Shown here one piece after another: positions 20,401 to 28,403 of a DNA stretch of 64,000 nt; the stretch's first letter is position 1, and every line of letters starts with the position of its first letter. The notes under the pieces are model-generated. The model was not told the DNA's origin, did no database searches, and worked only from the letters and a program-made list of their open reading frames with translations. Position numbers and translations under genes: made by a program. This DNA comes from CBDCGV01 sp965216955 (lineage in GTDB: Bacteria; Bacteroidota; Bacteroidia; Chitinophagales; JADIYW01). Where the stretch lies: positions 327,764 to 391,763 of the forward strand of contig CBDCGV010000011.1 in NCBI GenBank assembly GCA_965216955.1. The letters are read 5' to 3'.

Positions 20401-20522
20401 TCCCATAGATTTGCATAATTATTAAAATCCATTTGTTCTGTCTTTTTTCTTTGCATTGCCTGTGTACATACAAATGCAAAACACAAGATTGCTAAAATGA
20501 GAGATGTTTGCTTTTTTAACAT
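14439..20522 (-). CDS. Alpha-2-macroglobulin family protein with intact thioester motif
   Basis: A 2027-residue exported protein. Bacterial alpha-2-macroglobulins trap attacking proteases in the envelope. A signal peptide spans about residues 1-22 (no convincing lipobox). Residues 25-400 are helical, repeat-like and specific to this group, followed by macroglobulin beta-sandwich domains (DRAIYRPGQTIYFKGL near 615 is the MG3/MG4 signature). An Ala/Glu/Lys-rich low-complexity stretch at about 1187-1245 sits just before the A2M domain (FFPDLKTDKEGNTIFSFKMP), where a protease bait region is expected. The thioester motif CAEQ starts at Cys1480, inside the alpha/alpha-barrel domain. The usual partner PBP1C is not adjacent. 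The gene is unbroken. Confidence 0.94.
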   Translation of the reverse strand: MLKKQTSLILAILCFAFVCTQAMQRKKTEQMDFNNYANLWEKVSVLEKEGKTKSALEEVEQIFSIAKRESNTPQIAKAMLFKGKYSMTIQENSELKFVQELKGEINRSIGIEKAILQSILARSYWMYYQNHRYKFLERTHTTNDKNEDFRTWDPKTLFTEIANQYMASLKEAELLQKTSIDAYSEILNNLSEASKNLRPTLYDLLAHEALSFFSNTESGLSEAISVFELNDDRYFSEAVEFSNLSIQEPESITNDFLATKLYQELLKFRSKQNNKAAFVDVDLSRLKFVKNHFKASNKNELYIKSLETLANSLEENPATAEVNFDLAKALNNSNQSNEDLSIKKRVVELCNETIDKYPQTVGAKNCAVLKQQLLQQALNVTTEQVEIPNQPFKALVSYTNIDKIYCKVVPLNYNDDKLLFSKKQEEIIRALNRRGSARSWQVKLPSSNDYNNHTIEIDIEKLGKGYYALLFSPNADFSIQNSAVALNVVWLSNIGYTTRKKNGQLEVQVMGRKEGLPMADAHIQTYRRVYDYKSRKYNYVKGKSFTTNEKGYAKITGVDQSQNFQLEIKHKEDFLGLEHSFYIHNFRERTPKKNVSTHFFTDRAIYRPGQTIYFKGLIVESFDGENRILSDKKTTVVLRDVNYKEVSKLSLTTNEYGTFSGSFTAPSNTLMGNFTIRNEQGQKSIRIEEYKRPSFEVAFLPITKSYNLEDVVTVKGNTKTYSGANLSNAKVSYKVVRNVIRPYYFHYWRRPSLPYSNSKEITFGETETDEQGNFEIDFKAIPDKAISQDQQAYFTYEVIADVTDISGETRSNSATVKIGYISLLLNCDVKEYLDRDKNHQINISTTNLNGEFEAAEVEVKIYELEGPKIFKKKRYWETPEFYTLNKNDHDKLFPNSMFKEEENPLEWPKKKAVFSKSFNTLKKKEMALSPTNFSNSGKYLIEIKAKDKKGQLVLFKKVITFTSTNDQHPISITPLIVKTPEEINKGEILNIVVGSSFNNAKAIVEVSNDGNILKREIIALNNSFQTISAEINNTLRENIEVKAFLIKYNRQFSKHSKVTIPSIKKELNVEWLSFRDKLLPGQKEEWQLKITGPYGEKISAELLATMYDASLDAFASNQFYFHLPKKHISSLQSWNNVGFGRSNGRLYSIDWHEYKSYIQNSYHSLNFFGFYMADYGIRNFAFKSRASNGRAENIALMDAAAAPMEMVEAEAAGFADADESATENKEEATRDVKKAEKEVKKEEGSLVPRSNFDETAFFFPDLKTDKEGNTIFSFKMPEALTKWKFLGFAHTKELNHKIFSKEVVTQKELMVIPNVPRFLREKDNIVLTTKIINLSNKKLEGTSTIKLYDVLSGKEITTQLLSNGNNVAFSVDPEQNTLAQWEVKVPYNIQAIKYEIIANAGGFTDGETNTLPVLSNRMLVTETLPLNVLGGENKDYTFEKLANYSSKTLKHHQLTLEISSNPIWYAVQALPYLMEYPYECAEQTFNRYYANTLASYIANSNSRIKAVFDQWKNAPDSKALLSNLEKNQELKMLLIEETPWLREAQNESEQKKRIALLFDLNKMAYEQKQSLDKLFNIQTPNGGFSWFPGMRDNRYITQYIVSGFGHLKQLKVAPFEKNERSTQVLNKAIKYLDQRILEDYQEIKKHNKKYLTTDNLGSTQIQYLYARSFFNHIDLNRQQQIAFDYFLEQSKEHWLNKSYYMQGMISIALGRYNEKEIPSKIITALKENAISHEERGMYWKEVEQGGYYWYNAPIETQALLIEAFEEIGGRAKDVDNLKLWLLKQKQVQRWTTTKATADACYALLLGGSNWIEDNQSIEVKIDKKTVNPIDFDSNIEAGTGHFKIKWNGREIDKPKANISLSNPNKGPAWGAMYWQYFEDLDKITSHQTPLNSTKEVYKEINTSEGKKLVRIGESDKIEPGDLLKIRVILKSDRNMEFVHMKDMRASGLEPINVLSSYKWQDGLGYYESTRDAATHFFFDYLPKGVYVFEYPLRVTHSGNFSNGITSIQCMYAPEFASHSKGIRLNIE

Positions 20523-20577
20523 AGTTATCGTCTTTCAAAATATTTAGATGCAAATTCACAATAAGATGGTGCCTAAG

Positions 20578-21558
20578 TTATTTTTTTAAAAATGACTCCA
20601 CTCTTTGTTTTACATTTTTTCTGATGTTAAGATAAAAGAGGTGGAAATCGAAAATATGGTAGCTTTTTCCTGCCAAATGCTCATATCCCATTTTTTTAGG
20701 TTTTGTTATCCATAAAACCCCATCGTTACATTGGCACCCGATAAGATTTTTATCTACTCTATTAAAGTTCCTAGGAACAGCCCCTTCATGACTTGTATAC
20801 CCAACAAATTCTTCATCATTCTTCCAACTTAAAGGATTTACACAAACACTATTTTCATAGTATTTTGGTTGAGCCTCCCAACCGAAAGTATTGTAAGAGA
20901 TAATACATCCAGTCTGAGTTGCTGAATCACATACAGGAATAGCAATATATGTCCTTTCTTCAACAACATACCCAACAAGATATGCTGCTATTAATTGTTT
21001 CATTAAAGGTTTAGCATCAAAAAACTCCTTTAGCAGCCGCTTAGCATGCATACTTCCCTGACTATGCCCCGCAATTATAATTGGCCTACCTTCATTATAA
21101 TGCTTCAAATAATATTCAAAGGCATTTTTAACATCACTATAAGCAATATTAAAGGCTTCATTAGACCTGTCTTCCTTTTTTCTAAAAAAATTGTGTAACG
21201 CTGCTTGCCTATACCTTGGGGCATAAACTTTAGCACTTCCATTAAAAACAGTAGCCTGAGACTTGATTGCTGTTTTATCTGTAAATCGATTTAATGCTTT
21301 GTTTTTTATCTCTGCATTTCCAATTTTGTAGAAGGTTGTAGGATGAATATAAAAAACATCTGCATTAGATTCTTTTTGATTATCACTTAAACCAACATTT
21401 TCAGGAACCTGATCAGCCGCATCCAACATATTTGGCAATGCCGCCCAGTTTTCACTTAAATCATAATTAGGAGCATCAGGAATGGAAGCGCCTAAAAAAA
21501 TGATCAATAAAAAGGTGATCAAAATGCTATTTTTAAAATAATTCACTGTTCTAAACAA
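20578..21558 (-). CDS. DUF3089 alpha/beta-hydrolase-like protein
   Basis: A 326-residue protein with an N-terminal hydrophobic segment (about residues 11-25) acting as signal or anchor. It contains DVFYIHPTTFY and the nucleophile elbow GHSQGS with Ser166, both characteristic of the DUF3089 family, whose members are predicted serine esterases or lipases. The family substrate is unknown. The C-terminus (YHIFDFHLFYLNIRKNV) also matches the family pattern. It lies upstream of the macroglobulin gene on the same strand with a 55-base gap, and is divergent from thiL. Envelope location is inferred. Confidence 0.88.
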   Translation of the reverse strand: MFRTVNYFKNSILITFLLIIFLGASIPDAPNYDLSENWAALPNMLDAADQVPENVGLSDNQKESNADVFYIHPTTFYKIGNAEIKNKALNRFTDKTAIKSQATVFNGSAKVYAPRYRQAALHNFFRKKEDRSNEAFNIAYSDVKNAFEYYLKHYNEGRPIIIAGHSQGSMHAKRLLKEFFDAKPLMKQLIAAYLVGYVVEERTYIAIPVCDSATQTGCIISYNTFGWEAQPKYYENSVCVNPLSWKNDEEFVGYTSHEGAVPRNFNRVDKNLIGCQCNDGVLWITKPKKMGYEHLAGKSYHIFDFHLFYLNIRKNVKQRVESFLKK

Positions 21559-21639
21559 TATACCACATTCAATAAGAATGCCATAATACAGTTTATATTG
21601 TAAATCTTTTCACAACTTTGCAACAAATCATAATCAATC

Positions 21640-22692
21640 ATGGCTTCAAATAATGAGCAACGTACAGAAATAAGCAGTATAGGAGAGTTTGGTCTTATTG
21701 ACAGAGTAACAGGGGCATTTGAAAATAGAAATGCTTCCACTTTCAAAGGGATAGGAGATGATGCCGCAATAATAATTGAAAATGGAACGTATAAAGTTCT
21801 CACCACAGACCTCTTAGTTGAAGGTATTCATTTTAGTTTAGTATATACCCCACTTATGCATCTTGGTTATAAAGCAGTCGTTGTAAATTTATCTGATATA
21901 TATGCGATGAATGCCATGCCCGAACAAATTTTAGTTTCTATTGCTCTATCCAATCGTTTTTCTGTAGAGGCAGTAGAAGAAATTTTTAAAGGCATTAAAA
22001 AAGCATGTGATTTTTATAATGTTGATTTAATTGGTGGAGACACAACTGCTTCTAACAAAGGATTAATTATAAATATCACAGCTGTTGGAACTATAAAAAA
22101 AGAAACAGATATTGCTTTTAGAAATGGCGCTAAAGAAGGAGATATCCTTTGTGTTTCTGGAGATTTAGGCGGAGCGTACATGGGCTTGCAATTGCTTGAA
22201 AGAGAAAAGAAAATTTACATTGAAAATCCTGAAATTCAGGTAGACTTGGAAAATCAAAAATATATTTTAGAAAGACAATTAAAACCGGAGGCAAGGAGAG
22301 ACATTTATAACGTGTTTAAAGAAAAAGAAGTTATTCCAACTTCGATGATTGATATTTCCGATGGTCTTTCTTCTGAAATACTCCACATTTGCAAACAATC
22401 AAATGTGGGATGTTTGATAGAAGAGGCTCAGCTGCCAATTGCAAAAGAAACATATGACATGGCACTTAATTTTAATCTTGGTCCAACTACCTGTGCTTTG
22501 AGCGGTGGGGAAGATTATGAGTTGCTTTTTACGATTGATCCTAAAGACATTGATAAAATCAGTAAACATTCAGATATTACCATTATTGGTGAAATGCTGC
22601 CTGCGGAAATGGGTGTTAAGCTTAAAACAAAAGGAGGCAACTTGCATGATATTATCAGTTTGGGATGGGATAGCTTAAAAGAAGAAACTTAG
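21640..22692 (+). CDS. thiL: Thiamine-monophosphate kinase
   Basis: ThiL phosphorylates thiamine monophosphate to the cofactor thiamine diphosphate. Hallmarks are GIGDDAAI (about residues 41-48), LTTDLLVEGIHF, the metal-binding GGDTTAS, SGDLGGAYMGLQLL and MIDISDGLSSEI, with a C-terminal SGGEDYELLF block. Its 350 residues fit the family, whose Bacteroidota members carry a short N-terminal extension like TEISSIGEFGLIDRVT here. No other thiamine gene is nearby. Transketolase at 55-57 kb and similar enzymes use the product. Confidence 0.96.
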   Translation: MASNNEQRTEISSIGEFGLIDRVTGAFENRNASTFKGIGDDAAIIIENGTYKVLTTDLLVEGIHFSLVYTPLMHLGYKAVVVNLSDIYAMNAMPEQILVSIALSNRFSVEAVEEIFKGIKKACDFYNVDLIGGDTTASNKGLIINITAVGTIKKETDIAFRNGAKEGDILCVSGDLGGAYMGLQLLEREKKIYIENPEIQVDLENQKYILERQLKPEARRDIYNVFKEKEVIPTSMIDISDGLSSEILHICKQSNVGCLIEEAQLPIAKETYDMALNFNLGPTTCALSGGEDYELLFTIDPKDIDKISKHSDITIIGEMLPAEMGVKLKTKGGNLHDIISLGWDSLKEET

Positions 22693-22753
22693 TAAATTTA
22701 AAACGTTTACCATTTATTAAACTTCTTCTTTTTTTTCAAAAAGGGTAAAAAAC

Positions 22754-22761
22754 TACCTTTG
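22754..22761 (+). promoter_or_regulatory. Candidate promoter -7 box for nhaD
   Basis: TACCTTTG matches TAnnTTTG exactly, 26 bases before the nhaD ATG. A T-rich run (22721-22734) occupies the -33 region, but no clear TTG is present. Confidence 0.45.
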
Positions 22762-22787
22762 GCTCAATTCACCAAAATCGATTACTG

Positions 22788-24053
22788 ATGAGTGTTGAGG
22801 TTTTATTAATTGGAATATTTATTATTGGATACCTCCTAATCGTATTTGAACATAACTTTCGAATTGACAAAGCTGGTCCAGCACTTCTTACAGGGATTTT
22901 AATGTGGACAGCCCATATCATCACTGCTGAAGATTATCATGTAGTAAATCATCATTTTCTAAAACATCTTGCCGACATTTCTAGTATTTTATTTTTCCTT
23001 CTTGGAGCAATGACCATAGTAGAAATTATCGATATGCATGATGGTTTTCACACCATTATTAATCGAATAAAAGAATCAAATAAGAGAAAGCTTTTATGGA
23101 TTGTTTGCATTCTAACCTTCTTTTTATCTGCTATTTTGGATAATTTGACCACAACCATTGTAATGGTTTCTTTGCTTAATAAAATGATAGACTCTAAAAA
23201 AGACCGTTTACTTTTTGTTGGAATGATCGTTATTTCTGCAAATGCTGGTGGGGCTTGGAGCCCAATTGGAGACATTACAACAACCATGTTATGGATTGGA
23301 GGACAGATTACCGTTCTACCAACAATTAAAGCCGTCTTTCTACCAAGTTTAGTTTGCATGATTATACCATTAATAATTACTTCTTTTGCGCTTAGTGGTC
23401 ACTTTGAAAGAGTAACTGTTAAAACAAAATACAAGACTACTAGACAAGAAAGAGGTCTTATTCTTTTTACTGGAATAGGCTTATTACTATTTGTGCCCGT
23501 TTTTAAAACGATTACACATCTCCCCCCTTTTATGGGAATGTTTTTTGGAGTAGGGGTGCTTTGGCTAATGACTGACTTTTTACATGTAAAAAAGGGTATA
23601 GAAGAAAAATCTGAATATTCTGTATTAAAAGCACTATCCAAAATTGATTCAACAAGTATTTTGTTTTTCTTTGGAATTCTAGCCGCAATTACCGCTTTAG
23701 AATCTTATGGAACTTTAGAAAAGTTAGCTGAGGCATTAAACCACAGTATTGGAAATTTGAATATCATTGTCATAATTATAGGCATCTTGTCGGCAATTGT
23801 AGATAATGTTCCATTGGTTGCTGCGGCAATGGGTATGTATGGTTTAGAGCAATACCCAACAGATAGTACATTATGGCAATTTATTGCTTATTGTGCCGGT
23901 ACGGGAGGTAGTATTTTAATTATAGGGTCTGCCGCAGGGGTGGCAGCGATGGGTTTAGAACGTATCAATTTTATTTGGTACCTAAAAAGAATCGGTCCAT
24001 TAGCATTATTAGGGTACTTAGCAGGGGCAGGAGTTTATCTTCTCTTGAATTAA
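22788..24053 (+). CDS. nhaD: Na+/H+ antiporter NhaD
   Basis: NhaD exports sodium in exchange for protons across the inner membrane and supports salt and alkaline tolerance, as expected in a marine or brackish bacterium. The 421-residue protein has about 11-12 hydrophobic segments. Conserved blocks include FLLGAMTIVEIIDMHDGF, LDNLTTTIVMVSLL, the ion-path segment SANAGGAWSPIGDITTTMLWIGGQI, and IVDNVPLVAAAMGMY in the second half. It has its own candidate promoter and is followed by the DUF1015 gene, which also has its own. Confidence 0.94.
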   Translation: MSVEVLLIGIFIIGYLLIVFEHNFRIDKAGPALLTGILMWTAHIITAEDYHVVNHHFLKHLADISSILFFLLGAMTIVEIIDMHDGFHTIINRIKESNKRKLLWIVCILTFFLSAILDNLTTTIVMVSLLNKMIDSKKDRLLFVGMIVISANAGGAWSPIGDITTTMLWIGGQITVLPTIKAVFLPSLVCMIIPLIITSFALSGHFERVTVKTKYKTTRQERGLILFTGIGLLLFVPVFKTITHLPPFMGMFFGVGVLWLMTDFLHVKKGIEEKSEYSVLKALSKIDSTSILFFFGILAAITALESYGTLEKLAEALNHSIGNLNIIVIIIGILSAIVDNVPLVAAAMGMYGLEQYPTDSTLWQFIAYCAGTGGSILIIGSAAGVAAMGLERINFIWYLKRIGPLALLGYLAGAGVYLLLN

Positions 24054-24086
24054 TCTATTTTCCATAAAATGTATTCTCGAAACTAT

Positions 24087-24094
24087 TACTTTTG
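24087..24094 (+). promoter_or_regulatory. Candidate promoter -7 box for the DUF1015 operon
   Basis: TACTTTTG matches TAnnTTTG exactly, 13 bases before the ATG at 24108. This would give a very short leader for the five-gene run that follows. Confidence 0.4.
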
Positions 24095-24107
24095 CTAAAA
24101 ATTAGTA

Positions 24108-25358
24108 ATGGCAGTAATAAGACCATTTAAAGGAATCCGTCCTTCAAAGGAGTACGCAGAACAATTGGCTTCTAAACCCTATGATGTTTTATCTTCGGAA
24201 GAAGCAAGAGCGCTTGTAAAAGACAATCCTTTTTCTTTTTTAAGGGTAATAAAACCTGAGGTGAATTTACCTAAAAACATCAATGTATATGCAGACGAAG
24301 TATATCAAGAAGGTAGAAAGCAGCTCAACAATTTATTGGAGCAGCGTGTCTTGCTAAAAGACAAACATCCAAGCTTGTACGTTTATAGCCAAATAATGAA
24401 TGGAAAACAACAAATTGGCTTAGTAGCAGGGTCTTCTATAGATGACTATTCCAACAATAGCATAAAAAAACACGAATATACTCGACCAAAAAAAGAAAAC
24501 GATCGCATTAAGCACATGAAGACCATTGGTGCACATATGGGGCCCGTTTTTCTTACGTATAAAAAGGTTGATCAAATTGATGCTATTATCAATGAGATCA
24601 TCCAAAGCCAAAAACCTGTATATCAATTTATAGCAGAAGATAACGTGGAGCATATTCTTTGGACAATTGATAACGATGAACTAATCATGGAAATCGTAGC
24701 GCTATTCAAAGAAAGAGTACCCGCTACTTATATTGCAGATGGACATCATCGAGCTGCTGCATCTTATAAAGTAGGGCAACAAATAAGAGCAGAACAATCT
24801 AGTTATAACCCTGAAGCTCCTTTTAATTTTTTTCTAAGTGTTCTCTTTCCAGATGAGCAACTTAACATTATTGATTACAATAGGCTTGTTAAAGACTTAA
24901 ATGGGTTGTCAAAAAAAGAACTGCTTGAAAAGCTAAATCAAAATTTCGAAGTAACGGAAATTGGTGAAAAGGCTTTCAAACCTGGTCAACTCCATGAAAT
25001 AGGAATGTATTTAGGCGGCACATGGTATAAATTAACCGCAAAAGAAAACACCTACGACCCTAATGACCCTATAAAGGTATTAGATGTTTCTATTCTTTCT
25101 GATTATGTTTTAGATCCCATTTTAGGAATAAAAGATCAAAGAACAGATGAACGAATTGATTTTGTAGGTGGTATTAGAGGATTAAAAGAATTAGAAAGTC
25201 GAGTGAACAGCGGAGAAATGCAAATTGCGTTTGCGATGTATCCAGTTACAATTCAGCAATTAATAAACATAGCAGACTCCGGTAATGTGATGCCTCCAAA
25301 ATCTACATGGTTTGAACCCAAACTTAGAAGCGGTTTAATTATTAATAAATTTGATTAG
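24108..25358 (+). CDS. DUF1015 family protein
   Basis: A 416-residue soluble protein of the DUF1015 (SerC-associated) family. Diagnostic motifs are the opening MAVIRPFKGIRPSKEYAEQLASKPYDVL, the block EHILWTIDN, and YIADGHHRAAASYKVG with a conserved His-His-Arg centre. In many bacteria this gene lies with serC and serA, but that neighbourhood is absent here. Instead it starts a run with a PLP-dependent sulphur enzyme 14 bases downstream. The biochemical role is not established for the family. Confidence 0.92.
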   Translation: MAVIRPFKGIRPSKEYAEQLASKPYDVLSSEEARALVKDNPFSFLRVIKPEVNLPKNINVYADEVYQEGRKQLNNLLEQRVLLKDKHPSLYVYSQIMNGKQQIGLVAGSSIDDYSNNSIKKHEYTRPKKENDRIKHMKTIGAHMGPVFLTYKKVDQIDAIINEIIQSQKPVYQFIAEDNVEHILWTIDNDELIMEIVALFKERVPATYIADGHHRAAASYKVGQQIRAEQSSYNPEAPFNFFLSVLFPDEQLNIIDYNRLVKDLNGLSKKELLEKLNQNFEVTEIGEKAFKPGQLHEIGMYLGGTWYKLTAKENTYDPNDPIKVLDVSILSDYVLDPILGIKDQRTDERIDFVGGIRGLKELESRVNSGEMQIAFAMYPVTIQQLINIADSGNVMPPKSTWFEPKLRSGLIINKFD

Positions 25359-25372
25359 AAAGAAAATATAAT

Positions 25373-26518
25373 ATGAAATTCGGAACGAAAGTAATACATG
25401 CAGGTATAGAGCCTGATTCTGGAACAGGGGCAATTATGACCCCCATTTTCCAAACTTCCACCTTTGTGCAAGATGCACCAGGAAAACATAAAGGGTATGA
25501 ATATGCAAGGACACTAAACCCAACAAGGGCCGTTCTCGAAAAGAATATAGCCGCTTTAGAAAATGGGAAATTTGGATTAGCTTTTGCGAGCGGAATGGCT
25601 GCAACAGATACTGTAATTCACTTATTAAATCCGGGAGATGAAGTTATAGCGACTAATGATTTGTATGGAGGTACTTATCGGATGTTTACCAAAATATATC
25701 AAAACTATGGAATCAAATTTCATTTTATAGACCTTAGCGATGCAGACCGTTTAGACAATTTTATTAACGAAAAAACTAAACTGATTTGGATCGAAACACC
25801 AACAAATCCTATGTTAAACATTATTGATATTGAATCAATATGTACAAAAGCCCAACAAAAAGGTATTAAGGTCTGTGTAGACAACACTTTTGCAACTCCT
25901 TATCTACAACAACCACTTGATTTGGGAGCAGATATTGTTGTACATTCTGCGACAAAATATTTAGCAGGACACTCTGACGTTATACTTGGACTTGCGGTTA
26001 CCAGTGATGAAGAACTAGCAGAACAACTATATTTTCTACAAAATAGTATTGGGGCTGTCCCCGGCCCTCAAGATTGTTTTCTAACGTTAAGAGGTATAAA
26101 AACACTACACTTAAGAGTTCAAAGAAGCAGCGAAAATGCCATGCAAATTGCAAAAGCGCTAAAACAAATAGATCGAGTTGACAAGGTTTATTTTCCAGGA
26201 TTAGAAGAACACAAAGGTCATGACATTGCAAAAAAACAAATGAAAGACTTTGGAGGAATGGTTTCTTTTAGCCTAAAAGAAGACACTATCGAAGCAGCTA
26301 ATAATGTTTTATCAAGTACATCCCTGTTTTCACTTGCAGAATCATTAGGTGGAGTCGAATCATTAATTGGCCATCCAGCAACAATGACCCATGCCTCAAT
26401 TCCTGAAGAGGAAAGATTAAAAACAGGTGTTACAAATTCTCTTATTAGATTAAGTGTTGGAATAGAAGACATTGATGACCTTATCAATGACCTTGCAAAC
26501 GCAATTAATGCATCTTAA
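25373..26518 (+). CDS. Cystathionine gamma-synthase/lyase family PLP enzyme
   Basis: A 381-residue Cys/Met-metabolism fold-type-I enzyme. The PLP Lys is K195 in HSATKYLAGHSDV. YARTLNPTR (near 44-52) holds the Tyr/Arg phosphate contacts from the partner subunit, and FASGMAA follows. Members catalyse gamma-replacement (cystathionine gamma-synthase) or alpha/beta- and gamma-elimination. Sequence alone does not separate MetB from CGL or methionine gamma-lyase here, so I give no symbol. The next ATG follows the stop codon directly, indicating one operon with prsW and the TIGR02757 gene. Confidence 0.93.
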   Translation: MKFGTKVIHAGIEPDSGTGAIMTPIFQTSTFVQDAPGKHKGYEYARTLNPTRAVLEKNIAALENGKFGLAFASGMAATDTVIHLLNPGDEVIATNDLYGGTYRMFTKIYQNYGIKFHFIDLSDADRLDNFINEKTKLIWIETPTNPMLNIIDIESICTKAQQKGIKVCVDNTFATPYLQQPLDLGADIVVHSATKYLAGHSDVILGLAVTSDEELAEQLYFLQNSIGAVPGPQDCFLTLRGIKTLHLRVQRSSENAMQIAKALKQIDRVDKVYFPGLEEHKGHDIAKKQMKDFGGMVSFSLKEDTIEAANNVLSSTSLFSLAESLGGVESLIGHPATMTHASIPEEERLKTGVTNSLIRLSVGIEDIDDLINDLANAINAS

Positions 26519-27193
26519 ATGCTAGTTTTAATTGCTGTTGCTTTAGCTCCTGTTTTCGCTATTGTCTGGTACATTTATCAAAAAGACAAATACGAAAAAG
26601 AACCTGCAGCTTTACTGCTTAAAAGTTTTTTTCTAGGTATCCTTAGTATTATTCCTGCATTAATTGGCTCTGCTATTGGAGGATCTTTTTTTGAGGTTTC
26701 TGCTAATCCTATAATTACTGCTATTTATGCGTTTGGAGTAATTGCTTTGAGCGAAGAATTTGCGAAGTTTATATTCTTACGATTCGTCATGTTTCCCAAA
26801 AAAGAATTTGATGAACCAATAGATGGGATTGTTTATGGTGTGATGATTGGAATGGGCTTTGCTGCTTTCGAAAATGTATTATACGTAATAGAAGGTGGCC
26901 TTTCGACAGCTATTTTAAGAATGTTTACAGCAGTCCCTGCACATGCTGTATTTGGTGTTGCAATGGGTTACTATGTCGGGATGGATAAGTTTACAAATAC
27001 AAGTGCGACCAGGCTTTCTTTAATTGGTTTGTTTATTGCGATACTGTTGCATGGGGCCTACGATTTCTTCCTTTTACAAACAAATATTCCCGCGCTAACA
27101 TTAGTTTCTTTTGTTGGTCTTGCTTTAGCTATTAGATGGTCAAAAAAAGCAATTAAAACCCATCAAAACCTTTCTCCTTTTAAACAAAATTAG
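26519..27193 (+). CDS. PrsW-family intramembrane metalloprotease
   Basis: A 224-residue integral membrane protein with about seven hydrophobic segments. The PrsW metal-site motifs are present: EEFAKF (Glu-Glu-x-x-Lys) near residue 80, the HAVFG His near 142 and the HGAYD motif near 182. PrsW proteins cleave membrane anti-sigma factors such as RsiW in Bacillus. Whether this one acts on the FecR-type protein at 46.3-47.2 kb is unknown and only a possibility. The ATG starts on the base after the upstream stop, and the next gene starts three bases after its own stop. Confidence 0.9.
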   Translation: MLVLIAVALAPVFAIVWYIYQKDKYEKEPAALLLKSFFLGILSIIPALIGSAIGGSFFEVSANPIITAIYAFGVIALSEEFAKFIFLRFVMFPKKEFDEPIDGIVYGVMIGMGFAAFENVLYVIEGGLSTAILRMFTAVPAHAVFGVAMGYYVGMDKFTNTSATRLSLIGLFIAILLHGAYDFFLLQTNIPALTLVSFVGLALAIRWSKKAIKTHQNLSPFKQN

Positions 27194-27195
27194 AG

Positions 27196-27969
27196 ATGAC
27201 CTCCTCCAAAACAATTGAACTTCTTGAAAAGTATTATACTATTTATAATCAACCTAACTTTATAGAGGATGACCCAATCTCCATTCCACACCAATTTTCT
27301 AAGCAACAAGACATTGAAATTTCAGGGTTTTTTGCTGCAATTCTTGCATGGGGACAAAGAAAGACAATTATTAATAAGTGCAATGATTTAATGAATCTAA
27401 TGGATAAAAGCCCTCATGATTTTATTATCAATCATCAACCTCATGATTTAAAAAAATTTAAAGACTTTAAACACCGAACTTTTAACTACACTGATCTGCT
27501 CTATTTTCTTTATTTTTTTCAGTGGTACTATCAAAAAAACAAGTCCCTAGAAACCGCTTTTCTAACTAACGACCGTAATATTGAAGATGGACTCAATCAA
27601 TTTAGAAGGCTTTTTTTCTCTTTACCAGATTACCCACTAAGAACCCAAAAACATATTGCTGCACCCTTTAAAAAAAGTACCTGCAAAAGACTAAATATGT
27701 TTTTGAGATGGATGGTAAGAAAAGACAATAAAGGTGTAGATTTCGGGATTTGGGAGCAGCTTAACTCTTCGAGCTTGTTTTGTCCATTAGATGTGCATGT
27801 TGAGAGAACAGCAAGAATTTTAGGACTAATTAAAAGGAAGCAAAGAGATTGGAAAACTGTTGCCGAGCTTACAAACAATCTAAAACAGATTGATAAAGAA
27901 GATCCCATAAGATTTGATTTCGCACTGTTTGGTTTAGGTATTGAACAAAAAAAGGGGCTTAGTTTTTAG
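27196..27969 (+). CDS. TIGR02757 family protein
   Basis: A 257-residue soluble protein matching the TIGR02757 family: EKYYTIYNQPNFIEDDPISIPHQFS at the start, ISGFFAAILAWGQRKTIINKC, and the C-terminal block PLDVHVERTARILGLIKRKQRDWKTVAELTNNLKQIDKEDPIRFDFALFGLG. That last block resembles the helix-hairpin-helix core of DNA glycosylases, so a nucleic-acid role has been suggested for such folds, but no function is established to my knowledge. It is the fourth gene of the run that starts at 24108. Confidence 0.92.
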   Translation: MTSSKTIELLEKYYTIYNQPNFIEDDPISIPHQFSKQQDIEISGFFAAILAWGQRKTIINKCNDLMNLMDKSPHDFIINHQPHDLKKFKDFKHRTFNYTDLLYFLYFFQWYYQKNKSLETAFLTNDRNIEDGLNQFRRLFFSLPDYPLRTQKHIAAPFKKSTCKRLNMFLRWMVRKDNKGVDFGIWEQLNSSSLFCPLDVHVERTARILGLIKRKQRDWKTVAELTNNLKQIDKEDPIRFDFALFGLGIEQKKGLSF

Positions 27970-27991
27970 TATTTTATTCTCTATGTTTAAA

Positions 27992-28333
27992 ATGAACAAA
28001 TTAAAGAAAATAGAAAGGACACTGATTCATAAGTTTGATTTAGAACAAGCTCATGAAGATATTTCGACCGAAGAAATGCTTAAAAGTTGGTTAGCAACGG
28101 AAATCGAATATTTGATAGAGAGGGATTTTAGTGCTTTAATGCAGTTGTTATATAGAATCGATATTAATGAAAAGCTGCTAAAATCAAAATTGCAAAACAA
28201 TACACTAGCTGATTCAGGTGTTGTAATTGCAGAACTAATTATTCAAAGGGAAAAGCAAAAATTAGAGTGGAGAGAAAAATTCAAAAACTCTAATCCATTT
28301 TCTGATTCTGAAGATGAAGTCGAAAAATGGTAA
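27992..28333 (+). CDS. Small acidic cytoplasmic protein, function unknown
   Basis: About 113 residues. I choose the ATG at 27992 (MNKLKKIERTL) because the longer frame from 27941 would run into the preceding gene and add a non-conserved-looking hydrophobic stretch; 27983 is a close alternative. The protein is helical and charged, with the block WLATEIEYLIERDFSALMQLLYRIDINE followed by a coiled helix ending in DSEDEVEKW. Proteins of this type are common in Bacteroidota and have no known role. It ends the five-gene run. Confidence 0.78.
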   Translation: MNKLKKIERTLIHKFDLEQAHEDISTEEMLKSWLATEIEYLIERDFSALMQLLYRIDINEKLLKSKLQNNTLADSGVVIAELIIQREKQKLEWREKFKNSNPFSDSEDEVEKW

Positions 28334-28403
28334 AGGCTACTCACTATTTTAATACAACGCTAACTATAATTTACGCATCTTTGAATGAAACTAAAGCAAC
28401 ATT

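Noticed and set aside
21543..21806. 87-codon minus-strand frame across the thiL start
   Set aside because: It overlaps thiL and the end of the DUF3089 upstream region, and shows no recognisable protein features.
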